Shown piece after piece: positions 8,263 through 17,182 of a DNA stretch of 59,081 bases. The notes beneath the pieces are model-generated. The model made no database searches. It was not told where the DNA came from and saw only the letters and a program-made list of their open reading frames with translations. The stretch covers positions 1 to 59,081 of the forward strand of contig NZ_BAGM01000020.1 in assembly GCF_000308855.1 (NCBI RefSeq), given 5' to 3'. Each line of letters begins with the position of its first letter. The stretch's first letter is position 1. The position numbers and the translations under genes are program-made. Source of the stretch: Nocardia veterana NBRC 100344. Its GTDB lineage: Bacteria; Actinomycetota; Actinomycetes; Mycobacteriales; Mycobacteriaceae.

Positions 8263-9528
8263 ATGAGTATCGAAACCGAATTCGTTTCCACCGGTGATCA
8301 GGTCGCGTCGATCTACCGCCGGCACCTCAGCGCGGGCCGGGCCCGGGTCGGGGAGATGCTGGGCGGACATGTGGAGACCGAATCCAGCGGCGTTTGGGTG
8401 ACGACCGGCGACGGCGGCCGCTATCTCAATGCCGGCGGGTACGGGGTGTTCATCATGGGCGCCCGGCATCCGCGGGTGATCGAGGCGGTCGGGCGCCAGC
8501 TCGACCGGCATCCGGTCGGATCCCGCATGTTCCTCGAACCGATGGCGGCGGAGGCGGCAGAGGCGCTGATGGCCGTGGCGCCGAGCAATCTCACCCGCGT
8601 CCACTTCTCCGGCTCGGGCACCGAAGCCACCGAAACGGCGCTGAAGCTCGCGCGGTTGAACGGCCGCACCCACCTGGTCGCGATGCGCAACGGATACCAC
8701 GGCAAAACGCTGGGGGCGCTGTCGGTTACGGGCCGGGACGTCTTCCAGGACCCGTTCCGGCCGCTGCTTCCGGATGTCACCCACATCCCGTTCGCCAACC
8801 TGCCGGCGCTGGCCGCCGCGCTGACCCGCCACCCCGGTGCGGCCTGCGTGATCGTCGAACCGGTGCAGGGGGAGGGCGGGGTGATCGTCCCGCCCGACGG
8901 ATATCTGCGCAGTGTCGCCGACCTGTGCCGGGAGTACGGGGCGTTGCTGGTCGTCGACGAGATCCAGACCGGGCTGGGCCGCACCGGACACTGGTGGGCG
9001 CTCGAGTCCGAGGGGGTCCGGCCGGACATCCTGCTCGCGGGAAAGGCCCTGGGCGGCGGCGTGATTCCGGTGTCGGCGGCGATCGCCACCGAGCAGGTGT
9101 ACGCGCCGCTGGACCGCGATCCGTTCCTGCACACGTCCACCTTCGCGGCCGCGCCGATCGCGATGGCGGCGGTATGCGGTGCGCTGCAGGCGATCACCGA
9201 GGACGATCTGGTGGCACGGGCGGCTCGGATCGGCGCCGAACTGCTGGCCGCGCTGGAGACGATCGTCGAGGCCGAACTCCCCGGCCACCGCTGCCGGGTC
9301 CGCGGGCGCGGTCTGCTGATCGGCATCGAATTCGCGGACCCGGCCATGGCCGCGGATCTGCTGATCGAACTGATCACGAACAACGTCATCGCCAATCATT
9401 CGCTGAATTCCGACCGAGTTGTCCGCCTGACACCGCCCGCGACGTTGAGCGCGAGCGAAATCGAATTCTTGTTGACCAGGTTCGAGACGTCCGCGCGAGC
9501 GGTCGCGACCCGTTATCCCGAAGGATGA
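8263..9528 (+). CDS. Class III PLP-dependent aminotransferase
   Basis: This 421-residue protein has the class III (ornithine/GABA/diaminobutyrate aminotransferase) signature. 'VVDEIQTGLGRTG' near residue 226 holds the PLP-contacting Asp, and 'LLAGKALGGG' near 259 holds the Schiff-base Lys. 'HFSGSGTEATETALKLAR' near 117 binds the cofactor phosphate, and 'NGYHGKTLGALS' near 145 is also conserved. This class moves amino groups between an omega-amine or diamine and an aldehyde or keto acid. With the aldehyde dehydrogenase two genes upstream, it could install an amine on an aldehyde intermediate. Its stop codon overlaps the ATG at 9525 in the next frame. Confidence 0.9.
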   Translation: MSIETEFVSTGDQVASIYRRHLSAGRARVGEMLGGHVETESSGVWVTTGDGGRYLNAGGYGVFIMGARHPRVIEAVGRQLDRHPVGSRMFLEPMAAEAAEALMAVAPSNLTRVHFSGSGTEATETALKLARLNGRTHLVAMRNGYHGKTLGALSVTGRDVFQDPFRPLLPDVTHIPFANLPALAAALTRHPGAACVIVEPVQGEGGVIVPPDGYLRSVADLCREYGALLVVDEIQTGLGRTGHWWALESEGVRPDILLAGKALGGGVIPVSAAIATEQVYAPLDRDPFLHTSTFAAAPIAMAAVCGALQAITEDDLVARAARIGAELLAALETIVEAELPGHRCRVRGRGLLIGIEFADPAMAADLLIELITNNVIANHSLNSDRVVRLTPPATLSASEIEFLLTRFETSARAVATRYPEG

Positions 9529-9536
9529 TCGAGACA

Positions 9537-10049
9537 ATGCGAAACGTCACCCTCACCGTCCGTGTCCGCAATCGGGACGCTGATGAAACATACTGCGCCA
9601 TACGGGATTTCGAAGACTATCCCAACCACGTCGACGATGTCCGCTCGGTGGTCGTCCGCCCCGGGGCGACCGCGGAATGCGCGGTCAGCGATTGGGAGGT
9701 GTATTTCCGCAACGGGCCCCTGCGCTGGGTGGAGATCGACTATTTCCGGCCGGAGCAGCGCAGCATCGTATTCGAGCAGGAATCCGGGGATTTCCATGTG
9801 TTCCGGGGCAACTGGACGGTAGCCGAGCTCGACCACGGGACGACCGTCACGTTCCGTGCGGACTTCGACTTCGGAATTCCGAGCCTGGCGGGCGTGCTGG
9901 AGCCGATCGCGGAGAAGGTGCTCAAGGAAGGGATAGCCACCATCCTCGCCGGAATTCTCGGCGGCATCGAGGTCGTCGGCGATCCGGCGACCGCGGCGGC
10001 GGTGGACCGGAAACTGGCGAGTGCCGCGGTGAGCGGAACGGGGTGCTGA
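9537..10049 (+). CDS. SRPBCC (START/polyketide-cyclase-like) family protein
   Basis: This protein of about 170 residues starts at ATG 9537, with AAGGA at 9521-9525. ATG 9525, which overlaps the aminotransferase stop, is the alternative and adds four residues. The pattern 'DFEDYPNHVDDVRSV' near residue 25, then 'WEVYFRNGPLRWVEID' and 'GNWTVAEL...TTVTF', followed by a long C-terminal helix, matches COQ10/aromatase-cyclase-type helix-grip domains with a hydrophobic pocket. Known relatives cyclise polyketides or bind lipids and quinones. Since no PKS lies nearby, its ligand is unclear. It may hold the operon's lipophilic intermediate. Confidence 0.75.
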   Translation: MRNVTLTVRVRNRDADETYCAIRDFEDYPNHVDDVRSVVVRPGATAECAVSDWEVYFRNGPLRWVEIDYFRPEQRSIVFEQESGDFHVFRGNWTVAELDHGTTVTFRADFDFGIPSLAGVLEPIAEKVLKEGIATILAGILGGIEVVGDPATAAAVDRKLASAAVSGTGC

Positions 10050-10050
10050 C

Positions 10051-10506
10051 ATGGACTACGCCAACCGCTTCACCACGAAAACCACCTACACCCTGCTGCG
10101 CGCCGAATACGGCGTCGCGATGCTGGTCTGCGGTGTCCTGTTCCTGCTGCACCTCGGCGAGGTGCGCTGGTGGCCGGCGATCCTGCTGTTCGCCTACATC
10201 GACGTGATCGGTTACCTCCCGGGACTCGTCGTCCATCTGCGGGCCGACACCGGTGCGGTGCCCAAGGTCTATTACGTGCTCTACAACACGATGCACAGTT
10301 TCATCACCCAGGCGGTGGTGCTCGGGCTGTGGATCTGGATCCACGGCTTCGAATGGGCGCTGCTGGTGGTCCCCATTCACCTGTGCGGTGACCGCGCCCT
10401 GTTCGGCAGCTTCGTCAAACCGTTCAGTGTTCCGTTCGAGCCCAAGCAGATTCGTGAATTCGAGGAATTCGAGAAGAGCTTGGCCGGCCACGCGACCGCA
10501 CGGTGA
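10051..10506 (+). CDS. Small four-helix membrane protein, DUF4260-like
   Basis: The predicted protein has 151 residues and four hydrophobic segments: about 24-40, 45-66, 85-101 and 104-121. Conserved-looking polar motifs lie at the membrane edges: 'YIDVIGYLPG', 'LYNTMHSF' and 'HLCGDRALFG'. Their order resembles the small membrane proteins of DUF4260 (Asp...GYL.G, YN..H, H...DR.LG); I make this match from memory of the pattern. The His/Asp content would allow an enzymatic or ligand-binding role, but none is known. The gene starts one base after the SRPBCC stop and its stop overlaps the GTG of the flavin reductase, so it belongs to the pathway operon. Confidence 0.7.
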   Translation: MDYANRFTTKTTYTLLRAEYGVAMLVCGVLFLLHLGEVRWWPAILLFAYIDVIGYLPGLVVHLRADTGAVPKVYYVLYNTMHSFITQAVVLGLWIWIHGFEWALLVVPIHLCGDRALFGSFVKPFSVPFEPKQIREFEEFEKSLAGHATAR

Positions 10507-11018
10507 CCGCGATGAGCGAAACCGCCGTCGAATCGGGGCCGGACGACGGGGTCACCGCCGAGGAGAAATGTCTGCGGCTGTACCGGACGATGGCCGCCGG
10601 GGTGGCGGTCATCTCCGCGCGGGGTCCCGCGGGTCCGGTGGGGATGACGGCGTCGTCGGTGACGTCGCTGTCGTTGCGCCCGCCGCTGCTGCTGGCATGT
10701 CTGTCCCTGGGCTCGAAGACGCTGTCCGCCATCCACCGATCCCGCTCCTTCGCCGTATCACTGCTGACCGAGAACCAGCGGGAAATCGCCGAGGATTTCG
10801 CCTCCCCGGCGGGCAGCCGATTCGGCCGGCATCAGCACCGCTACGTCCTGGACGTGCCGGTGCTCGCGACCCCGCTGTCGTGGGCCGTATGCCGCCTCGG
10901 CGACAGCCGCACATACGGCGACCACGAACTGGTCGTCGGCGAAATCGTTGCATTGAAGACCGATTCAGGAAGGCCGTTGCTGTGGCACAGTCAGGCGTTC
11001 GCGCTGCTGCGAACCTAA
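10503..11018 (+). CDS. Flavin reductase (FMN-binding split-barrel family)
   Basis: This 171-residue protein has the flavin-reductase-like split barrel: 'RTMAAGVAVISARGPAGPVGMTASSVTSLSLRPPLLLACLS' spans residues 27-67, with the GMTASS flavin contact. 'SFAVSLLTENQREIAEDFASP' follows and 'GDHELVVGEIVAL' lies near the end. Such enzymes use NAD(P)H to supply free FADH2 or FMNH2 to a separate oxygenase or halogenase. A halogenase two genes downstream is the obvious client, and the acyl-CoA-dehydrogenase-like protein may be another. The GTG overlaps the preceding stop as GTGA; ATG 10512 is an alternative. Confidence 0.87.
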   Translation: MTAMSETAVESGPDDGVTAEEKCLRLYRTMAAGVAVISARGPAGPVGMTASSVTSLSLRPPLLLACLSLGSKTLSAIHRSRSFAVSLLTENQREIAEDFASPAGSRFGRHQHRYVLDVPVLATPLSWAVCRLGDSRTYGDHELVVGEIVALKTDSGRPLLWHSQAFALLRT

Positions 11019-12376
11019 CGAACAGGCCGATTTGGTGGCCCGAGCACATTCCCACCTGGGCGAAACTCGAGTCGGTGATCCGAGCCGACCTCGTGATCGT
11101 CGGCGGGGGCCTGGCCGGGCTCGCGGCGGCCTACTATGCGGCGTCGGCGGATCCGGATCTGACCATCGTCGTCCTCGAAGCCGAATTCGTCGGCGCCGGC
11201 GCGACCGGTCGCAGCACCGGGATCGTGTCACCGGGGTTGAGCATCCCGCTCCCGTGGCTGCGGCGCAGGCTCGGCGACCGGGTGACGGCCGAGGCCTTCG
11301 ACGCCTCCCAGCACGGCGTCGACCGCCTGCGGGAGATCGTCACCACCGAGCGCATCGATTGCGACGCCCGCGACGAACCGCACACGTTGGTGGCCGTGAC
11401 GGGATCCGATCAGCGTCGGATGGCGGCCCACCTGCGTGCGCTGAACCGGCTCGACCGTCCGGTGCGCTGGCTGACTCGCGACGAGGTGACCGAACACGCC
11501 GGGGCGGGTTACGTGGCCGGATTCGCCTACGACAACGCGATGGTGGTCGACCCGTACCGGCTGGCCGTGGGTCTGGCGGACGTGCTGCGCGGCCGTGGCG
11601 TGCGGGTCTACGAGGGCAGCCGGGTGCTGTCGCTCGATACCGATGCCGGTCGGCCGCGGGCGATCACCGCGGCCGGCAGCGTCACCGCCCGGCGAATCCT
11701 GTTGACCGTGGACGGGTACGGCGGCGAGCTGAACCCGATGCGGTCCTCGGTGGTGCCGATCCGCACCCATCTGCTGGCGACCGAGCCGCTGGCCGGCGAC
11801 CAACTCGCGGCGCTGGGGTGGAACGGGCGCGGCGGAATCATCGATCAGCGCAACTTCTTCAACTACTACCGGATGACCGCGGACAAGCGGCTCGTCTTCG
11901 GCGGTGGCCCGGCGTTGGTGCCGGGCGGCGACCCTCGCCGCGACGCGGCAGCCTCCGATCGGGTGCAGCGGCGCGTCGATATCGAACTGCTGCAACGCTT
12001 CCCCGCACTGTCGGGGGTGGAGATCGCGGCCCGCTGGTCCGGCCTCACCGCCAGCAGCATCGACCGGCTTCCGGTGGTGGGCGCGGTTCCGGGTCGCGAC
12101 GGCGTCTATTACGCCGGCGCCTGGTGCGGGCACGGATTCGCGATGTCGGTCGATACCGCCTGGCGACTGGCCGACATGCTGACCGGTGGCAGCCGACCGC
12201 GTCTGCCCTGGTATCGCAGCACCGCACAGCGCATACCCACCCGTTTCGCCCGGACCAACGGCGTCCGGGGCTACCTGCAGTACCTCGACCGACTGGACCG
12301 TTACCGCGTGCGGCGCGAGACCGCCCGGCGGCACGTCCGCACCGAGCATCGGACCGTAGAAGGGCAGCCGCAATGA
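10982..12376 (+). CDS. FAD-dependent amine/amino-acid oxidase (DAO family)
   Basis: This 464-residue flavoprotein has a Rossmann FAD site 'VIVGGGLAGLAAAYYA' near residue 40 and the 'GATGRSTGIVSPG' segment near 75 typical of the DAO/glycine-oxidase/PuuB group. It also has C-terminal 'YYAGAWCGHGFAMS', which contacts FAD. The family oxidises C-N bonds of amines or amino acids, releasing an imine and hydrogen peroxide. The start is GTG 10982, with AGGAAGG eight bases upstream. It overlaps the reductase gene by 37 bases, and its stop overlaps the halogenase ATG. It may act on the amine made by the upstream aminotransferase. Confidence 0.85.
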   Translation: MAQSGVRAAANLTNRPIWWPEHIPTWAKLESVIRADLVIVGGGLAGLAAAYYAASADPDLTIVVLEAEFVGAGATGRSTGIVSPGLSIPLPWLRRRLGDRVTAEAFDASQHGVDRLREIVTTERIDCDARDEPHTLVAVTGSDQRRMAAHLRALNRLDRPVRWLTRDEVTEHAGAGYVAGFAYDNAMVVDPYRLAVGLADVLRGRGVRVYEGSRVLSLDTDAGRPRAITAAGSVTARRILLTVDGYGGELNPMRSSVVPIRTHLLATEPLAGDQLAALGWNGRGGIIDQRNFFNYYRMTADKRLVFGGGPALVPGGDPRRDAAASDRVQRRVDIELLQRFPALSGVEIAARWSGLTASSIDRLPVVGAVPGRDGVYYAGAWCGHGFAMSVDTAWRLADMLTGGSRPRLPWYRSTAQRIPTRFARTNGVRGYLQYLDRLDRYRVRRETARRHVRTEHRTVEGQPQ

Positions 12377-14127
12377 CCACCACCCCAGAAGCAGAGCAGA
12401 CCTTCGACGTCGCCGTGGTCGGCGGCGGGATCGGCGGCGCCGCCCTCGCCGCGATCCTGGCCCGGCACGGCGTCCGCGTCGTCATCGTCGAAGCCGGCGG
12501 CCATCCGCGCTTCGCGATCGGCGAATCGACCGTGCCGGAGACCATCATGGGCCTGCGCAACCTGGCCCGCCGCTATGACGTTCCGGAACTGGAGAACCTG
12601 TCCTCGCACGGACAGTTGCGCCGCAAGGTCAGCGCGGCCTCCGGCGTGAAGCGCAACTTCGGCTTCGCCTATCACCGCCCGGGCGAACCTTTCCGACCCG
12701 AGGAATGCACCCAGTACCCCACGTGGGGGCCGCCGCTGGGGCCGGACTCGCACTTCTTCCGGCAGGACATCGACGCCTACGTCTATCGAATCGCCTTGTC
12801 CTACGGCGCGGTCGGTCTCACCTACACCCCCGTGACCGACGTCGAATTCGACGACTCCGGAGTCACCGTGCACACGGCCGGAGCCACCCGTATCCGGGCC
12901 CGCTACCTGGTGGACGCCGGAGGTATGCGCAGTGTCCTCGGCGAAGTGCTCGGGCTGCGGACCGAACCGCCGTACCGCACCCGGACCCGGACGATCTTCA
13001 GCCACTTCACGGGGGTGCGGCCGTTCGACGAGCTGGCCGGACCGCGCCGCCGGCACGGGATGCCGAGCCCCTTCTCCCAGGGCACACTGCACCACCTGTT
13101 CCCGGGTGGCTGGGTGTGGGTGATTCCGTTCGACAACCATCCCGACTCCACCAGCGGACTGTGCTCGGTCGGCCTGAGTCTGGACATCGACCGCTACCCG
13201 CACGATCCGGACGAGTCGCCCGAGGCCGAATTCTGGTCGCACATCCGCACCTTGCCGACCGTGCACCGGCAACTCGAGAACGCCCGCGCGGTGCGGCCCT
13301 ATATGTCCAACGCGCGCAACCAGTTCGCGTCCACCCGGGTCGTCGGCGACCGCTGGTGCCTGCTGCCGCACGCGTCGGATTTCATCGATCCGCTGTTCTC
13401 CAGCGGACTGGCGGTCACGGTGATGGCGCTGAACGCGTTGGGGCACCGGCTCATCGACGCGGTCCGTGACGACGACTTCCGCCGCGAGCGGTTCGAATAT
13501 CTCGAGACGTGGGTGAAGCGTTCCTTCGATTACTACGACAAACTGGTCGGCTATTCGTACGTGGCCTTCGACGATTTCGAGCTCTGGAACGCCTGGTTCC
13601 GGGTCTGGACCATCGGAACCCTCTACGGCGTCAACGGTCAGATGCAGGCCGGGTTCGACTTCGACCGCACACACAACACCCTGGCCTTCGACGCGCTGGA
13701 ACAGGCGCCGTACCGCGGCGTCCAGGCGATCGACAATCCGGACTGCGCCCGGCTGTTCGACACCGCGTGTGCCGCCATGCAGGAGTATCGGGACAAGGAG
13801 ATCACCGTCGGGCAGGCCTGCGGCCGCATCTACGCGGCCCTGGCCGACAGCGGCCTGTCGCCCGATTTCTGGCATACGCTCGACCCCGCCCGGCGGTGCC
13901 CGTCCGGACCGTTCACGCTGGCGTCGATGACGCGAATCCTGTTGTGGGGCAAGTACCGGAGCCCGGAATCGGTGCGCGGACGGTATTTCACCGGCGGATT
14001 CGACATCGTCGTTCCCAGTGCGGGGGCGTACTACGGCCGCGAGCTGGCCGGCGGCCTCGGCACCGCCTATCGCGGGCTGCGCGACATGGTGGCGGCGGGC
14101 AACCGCGACTGGCGCCGGCGGAATTGA
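12373..14127 (+). CDS. Flavin-dependent halogenase
   Basis: This 584-residue flavoprotein carries the hallmarks of FADH2-dependent halogenases. 'VVGGGIGGAA' (about residue 16) is the FAD-binding GxGxxG. 'GESTVPET' lies near 50, a candidate catalytic Lys at 93 in 'GVKRNFGF', and the halogenase signature WxWxIP as 'WVWVIP' near 246. 'DFIDPLFSSG' near 335 matches the Fx.Px.Sx.G motif. WxWxIP separates halogenases from monooxygenases of this fold. The enzyme makes hypohalous acid and passes it to Lys to chlorinate or brominate an electron-rich carbon. The long C-terminal region (about 370-584) resembles the larger, non-tryptophan members. The flavin reductase two genes upstream should supply FADH2. 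The substrate is unknown. Confidence 0.85.
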   Translation: MTTTPEAEQTFDVAVVGGGIGGAALAAILARHGVRVVIVEAGGHPRFAIGESTVPETIMGLRNLARRYDVPELENLSSHGQLRRKVSAASGVKRNFGFAYHRPGEPFRPEECTQYPTWGPPLGPDSHFFRQDIDAYVYRIALSYGAVGLTYTPVTDVEFDDSGVTVHTAGATRIRARYLVDAGGMRSVLGEVLGLRTEPPYRTRTRTIFSHFTGVRPFDELAGPRRRHGMPSPFSQGTLHHLFPGGWVWVIPFDNHPDSTSGLCSVGLSLDIDRYPHDPDESPEAEFWSHIRTLPTVHRQLENARAVRPYMSNARNQFASTRVVGDRWCLLPHASDFIDPLFSSGLAVTVMALNALGHRLIDAVRDDDFRRERFEYLETWVKRSFDYYDKLVGYSYVAFDDFELWNAWFRVWTIGTLYGVNGQMQAGFDFDRTHNTLAFDALEQAPYRGVQAIDNPDCARLFDTACAAMQEYRDKEITVGQACGRIYAALADSGLSPDFWHTLDPARRCPSGPFTLASMTRILLWGKYRSPESVRGRYFTGGFDIVVPSAGAYYGRELAGGLGTAYRGLRDMVAAGNRDWRRRN

Positions 14128-14139
14128 CCGGGAATACCG

Positions 14140-15465
14140 ATGGGGGTTGTTCCGCCCGTGCCGTCGCACACCGTCCTGGTCCTGTTGGTCCAGCTGACCC
14201 TGCTGCTCGGGCTGGCCCGGCTGCTCGGCACGCTGTGTGCGCGAATCCGCATGCCCGCCATCGTGGGCGAGCTCCTGGCCGGGGTGCTGGTGGGCCCCTC
14301 GGTGTTCGGGCATCTGCTTCCGGCGCTGTCGCGGTGGGTGTTTCCACCGCAACCGGACCAGCAACACCTGCTGGACGCGATCGGCCAGCTCGGCGTGCTG
14401 CTGCTCGTCGGGCTGGCCGGCAGTCACGTGAATCTGCGATATATGCGTTCGCACGCCGGCACCGTCGCCAAGATCAGCGGTATGGCCTTCGTCATCCCGC
14501 TGGCGATGGGCGTCGGCGCGGGCGTCGTGCTGGCCCGGCCGCTGCGATCCGAGGGCTCGCATCCGTTGATCTTCGCGTTCTTTCTCGCGATCGCGTTGGC
14601 CGTGACCGCCATTCCGGTCATCGCCAAAACACTGCTCGACCTCGGCCTGATGCAGCGCAGCATCGGACAGCTGATCCTGTCCTCCGGCGCCGTGGACGAC
14701 GCCCTCGGCTGGATGTTGCTGTCGGTGGTGGCGGCGCTGTCGGTTCGTGGGCCGAGTGTGTCGGGTGTGCTGCTGTCCGTCGGCGCCGTCGCGGCCGCCG
14801 CGCTCGCGGTCATGGTGTGCCGGCGACCGATCCGGGCCCTGGTGCGCCGCGCGGCCGACGGCGGTGAGCCGGCCACCGTCACGGCGACGGTGGTGATCGT
14901 GCTGCTGGCCGGCGCGGTCACCACGCAGGCGCTGGGGCTGGAGGCGATTCTCGGCGCCTTCCTCTGCGGAATGGTCGTCGCCTCGTGCCGGCTGCCCGCC
15001 GAGCTGGTGCGACCGCTGGATACGACCGTGCTGGCGGTCTTGGCGCCGATCTATTTCGCGGCCGCGGGTTTGCGGATGGACCTGGGCGCGCTGTCCGATC
15101 CGAAGGTTCTCGGCACCGGCCTGGCCGTCCTGGCCATCGCCACCGTCAGCAAGTTCGCGGGAGCATATCTGGGCGGGCGGCTCAGCGGCCTGGACAGTCG
15201 CTTCTGCATCGCGCTCGGTGCGGGAATGAACGCACGCGGCGTCATCGAGGTCGTCATCTCCGGCATCGGGCTCAGTTTGGGAATCCTCAGCCCGGCGGCC
15301 TATACCGTCCTGATCCTGGTCGCCCTGATCACGTCGTTGACCGCGCCGCCGCTGCTGCGCTGGGCGCTCGGCGACCCGGCCGCCACCGGGAGGGAGGGAC
15401 GCGATGAACCCGCGTGCGCGGCCGCCGACGTCAAGTCGGCCAGTGGGCGCATCGTCGACGACTAA
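14140..15465 (+). CDS. CPA2-type cation/proton antiporter
   Basis: This 441-residue membrane protein has about 12 hydrophobic segments and a KefB/NapA-like order. 'MPAIVGELLAGVLVGPSVFG' near residues 35-55 is the typical entry segment. 'SSGAVDDALGWMLLSVV' near 185 carries the ion-binding Asp pair, and 'GAGMNARGVIEVVISGIGL' near 365 is the conserved MNARG motif. Such proteins exchange Na+ or K+ for protons. Some clusters carry one for self-protection or export energetics. No cytoplasmic TrkA-N domain is attached. The gene starts 12 bases after the halogenase. Confidence 0.87.
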   Translation: MGVVPPVPSHTVLVLLVQLTLLLGLARLLGTLCARIRMPAIVGELLAGVLVGPSVFGHLLPALSRWVFPPQPDQQHLLDAIGQLGVLLLVGLAGSHVNLRYMRSHAGTVAKISGMAFVIPLAMGVGAGVVLARPLRSEGSHPLIFAFFLAIALAVTAIPVIAKTLLDLGLMQRSIGQLILSSGAVDDALGWMLLSVVAALSVRGPSVSGVLLSVGAVAAAALAVMVCRRPIRALVRRAADGGEPATVTATVVIVLLAGAVTTQALGLEAILGAFLCGMVVASCRLPAELVRPLDTTVLAVLAPIYFAAAGLRMDLGALSDPKVLGTGLAVLAIATVSKFAGAYLGGRLSGLDSRFCIALGAGMNARGVIEVVISGIGLSLGILSPAAYTVLILVALITSLTAPPLLRWALGDPAATGREGRDEPACAAADVKSASGRIVDD

Positions 15466-15475
15466 ACTGGGTTAT

Positions 15476-16078
15476 GTGAGTGAGGTCAAGACGAGCCGCC
15501 GCGAGATGTATGCCGCGCTGACGAAGAGCGCCATTCTCGAGGCCGCCAAGAAGTTGTTCGTCGAGCGCGGCTACGACGACACCTCGGTCGACGACATCGC
15601 TCGGGCGGCCAATGTCAGCAAGGGCGCGGTGTATCACCACTTCCGCGACAAGCGGGAGATGTTCGCCCAGGTCTACCGGGAGACCACCGCCGCGGTTTCC
15701 ACGGTGGTGGCCCAGGAGGTGCTGCGGGTTCCCGCCGATTCGTGGCAGCGGATGGAGGTCGCCGCCACCACCGCCATCCGCGCCTACGCCCGCGACCCGC
15801 AAGCCCGGGCGCTGTTGCAGCAGGTCACCCGGGTACTCGGGGACGAACAGACCAAGGAGATCGAACTCGAGTACGCGCTGCCGCTGATCCAGCAGTTGTT
15901 CGAGGAGATGAACCGGGTGGGCGAGCTGGCCCGCTTCGACACCGAGGTCGCCGCCCAGCTGGCCTTCCGGGTGCTGTGCGAGGCGTCGCTGATCGTCGCC
16001 GCTGCCGCGGATCCCGATGCCGCGTCGCAGCGCGCCGAAACCGTCATGCTGCTGATGCTCGGCGGTCTGAAGAAGTAG
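15476..16078 (+). CDS. TetR-family transcriptional regulator
   Basis: This 200-residue protein has an N-terminal TetR helix-turn-helix: 'ILEAAKKLFVERGYDDTSVDDIARAANVSKGAVYHHF' occupies about residues 17-53. A helical ligand-binding domain follows. I chose GTG 15476, ten bases after the antiporter stop. The frame is also open from ATG 15404 inside the antiporter gene. A TAAACT element (15464-15469) just before the GTG could be a -10 for a nearly leaderless transcript. As the last gene of the operon it may repress the transporter genes; a TetR-like operator lies ahead of the MMPL gene at 2143-2175. Confidence 0.85.
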   Translation: MSEVKTSRREMYAALTKSAILEAAKKLFVERGYDDTSVDDIARAANVSKGAVYHHFRDKREMFAQVYRETTAAVSTVVAQEVLRVPADSWQRMEVAATTAIRAYARDPQARALLQQVTRVLGDEQTKEIELEYALPLIQQLFEEMNRVGELARFDTEVAAQLAFRVLCEASLIVAAAADPDAASQRAETVMLLMLGGLKK

Positions 16079-16108
16079 CGGAGCGGCAGAAGTAGCGACC
16101 GGGGCCGG

Positions 16109-17083
16109 TCAGCGCGGCATGGTCAGAAAATCCTCGACCGGGCGCCGCGGCGTGGGCGCTACGAAGGTGTCGTGGGGCGCGGTGCCCAGGCGCACCAGGA
16201 CCTGGGGGATGCGTACGGGGTCGGGCAGGACCGCGCTGATCGCGCGCACGGCCGCGGGAATCTCGGTGATATGGGTGAGCGGACAGGTGGCCAGGCCGGC
16301 GGCGGTGGCGGACAGCAGGGCCGTGGAGAGCGCTTCGCCGGTCGCGAGCCAGTCGTGTTCGGCGTTGACGGCGGTGCTGAGGACGACGAGGGTGGCGTGG
16401 TCGGGTTCGTCGGCGCGGCGCGGGCTTCCGGGCGGGATCGGAAAGTCGCGGCCCACGTCGACGAGGGCGGCCTCGCGCGCGGTGGCCAGGGCCGAGGGAG
16501 GTATCCCCTCGGGAAGGTCGAAATTACCCGTCCACCACCGCAATTCGTTCTGGTACGGAGTGTCGAACTGTTGTAGTGCGGCGGTCTGCCGGGAGGCGGC
16601 GGCCAGGCGGGGTCGTACCGAATCGTCCACCGCATCCACCCGCACCCCGGCCCGTTCGGACACCTCACGCAACCGGTCCACCAGCTCGGGGCGGTCCGGC
16701 GCCGCCATCGGCAGCCGGTCGGTGCGGCGTTCGCGGATCGCGTCGGCCAGCGCCCGCTCACCGTCGGTCGGCGGTCGCGGCGGCTCGAATTCGGCGATGG
16801 CCAGCAGATCGTGCGGCGCCTGCTCCGGGACGTAGGACACGGCGATCGGATGCCCCTGCTCGGCGAAGGCGATCCGGGCGTGATGCAGATTCGCACCGCA
16901 ACTGATCACCTCCTGCCGTCCGCTCGGATCGGCCACCTTCAACTGCCGTTCCGAATCGCTGAACAGCTGCAACCGTTTCCCGTCGAAATCCCAGCGCCAC
17001 GGCTGGGTGTTGTGCACCGACGGCGCGCGGGCGGCCAGCTGTAGGGCCGAAACGATGGTCGAGCGGTCGGGAACGTTCTGCAT
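16109..17083 (-). CDS. Acg-type nitroreductase-family protein
   Basis: This protein of about 324 residues resembles the Acg (Rv2032-like) branch of nitroreductase folds: 'ARAPSVHNTQPWRWDF' at the N-terminus, a central 'RERRTDRLPM' that matches the start of a second half-domain, and 'GEALSTALLSATAAGLATCPLTH' near residue 250. In mycobacteria such proteins are induced in hypoxia by DosR and bind flavin, but their reaction is uncertain. ATG 17083 follows GGGAGG; an ATG at 17125 is less well placed. It is divergent from a tandem universal stress protein, the same pairing of families seen in dormancy regulons. Confidence 0.85.
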   Translation of the reverse strand: MQNVPDRSTIVSALQLAARAPSVHNTQPWRWDFDGKRLQLFSDSERQLKVADPSGRQEVISCGANLHHARIAFAEQGHPIAVSYVPEQAPHDLLAIAEFEPPRPPTDGERALADAIRERRTDRLPMAAPDRPELVDRLREVSERAGVRVDAVDDSVRPRLAAASRQTAALQQFDTPYQNELRWWTGNFDLPEGIPPSALATAREAALVDVGRDFPIPPGSPRRADEPDHATLVVLSTAVNAEHDWLATGEALSTALLSATAAGLATCPLTHITEIPAAVRAISAVLPDPVRIPQVLVRLGTAPHDTFVAPTPRRPVEDFLTMPR

Positions 17084-17182
17084 GATGCCTCCCAGAGCGA
17101 TGATTCGTCGGGTGCACGTGCGCATCGGTCAACGTATTTCCACTATGGCAGTTATCAACCCGCATGCGCCGAGCAATCTCTG

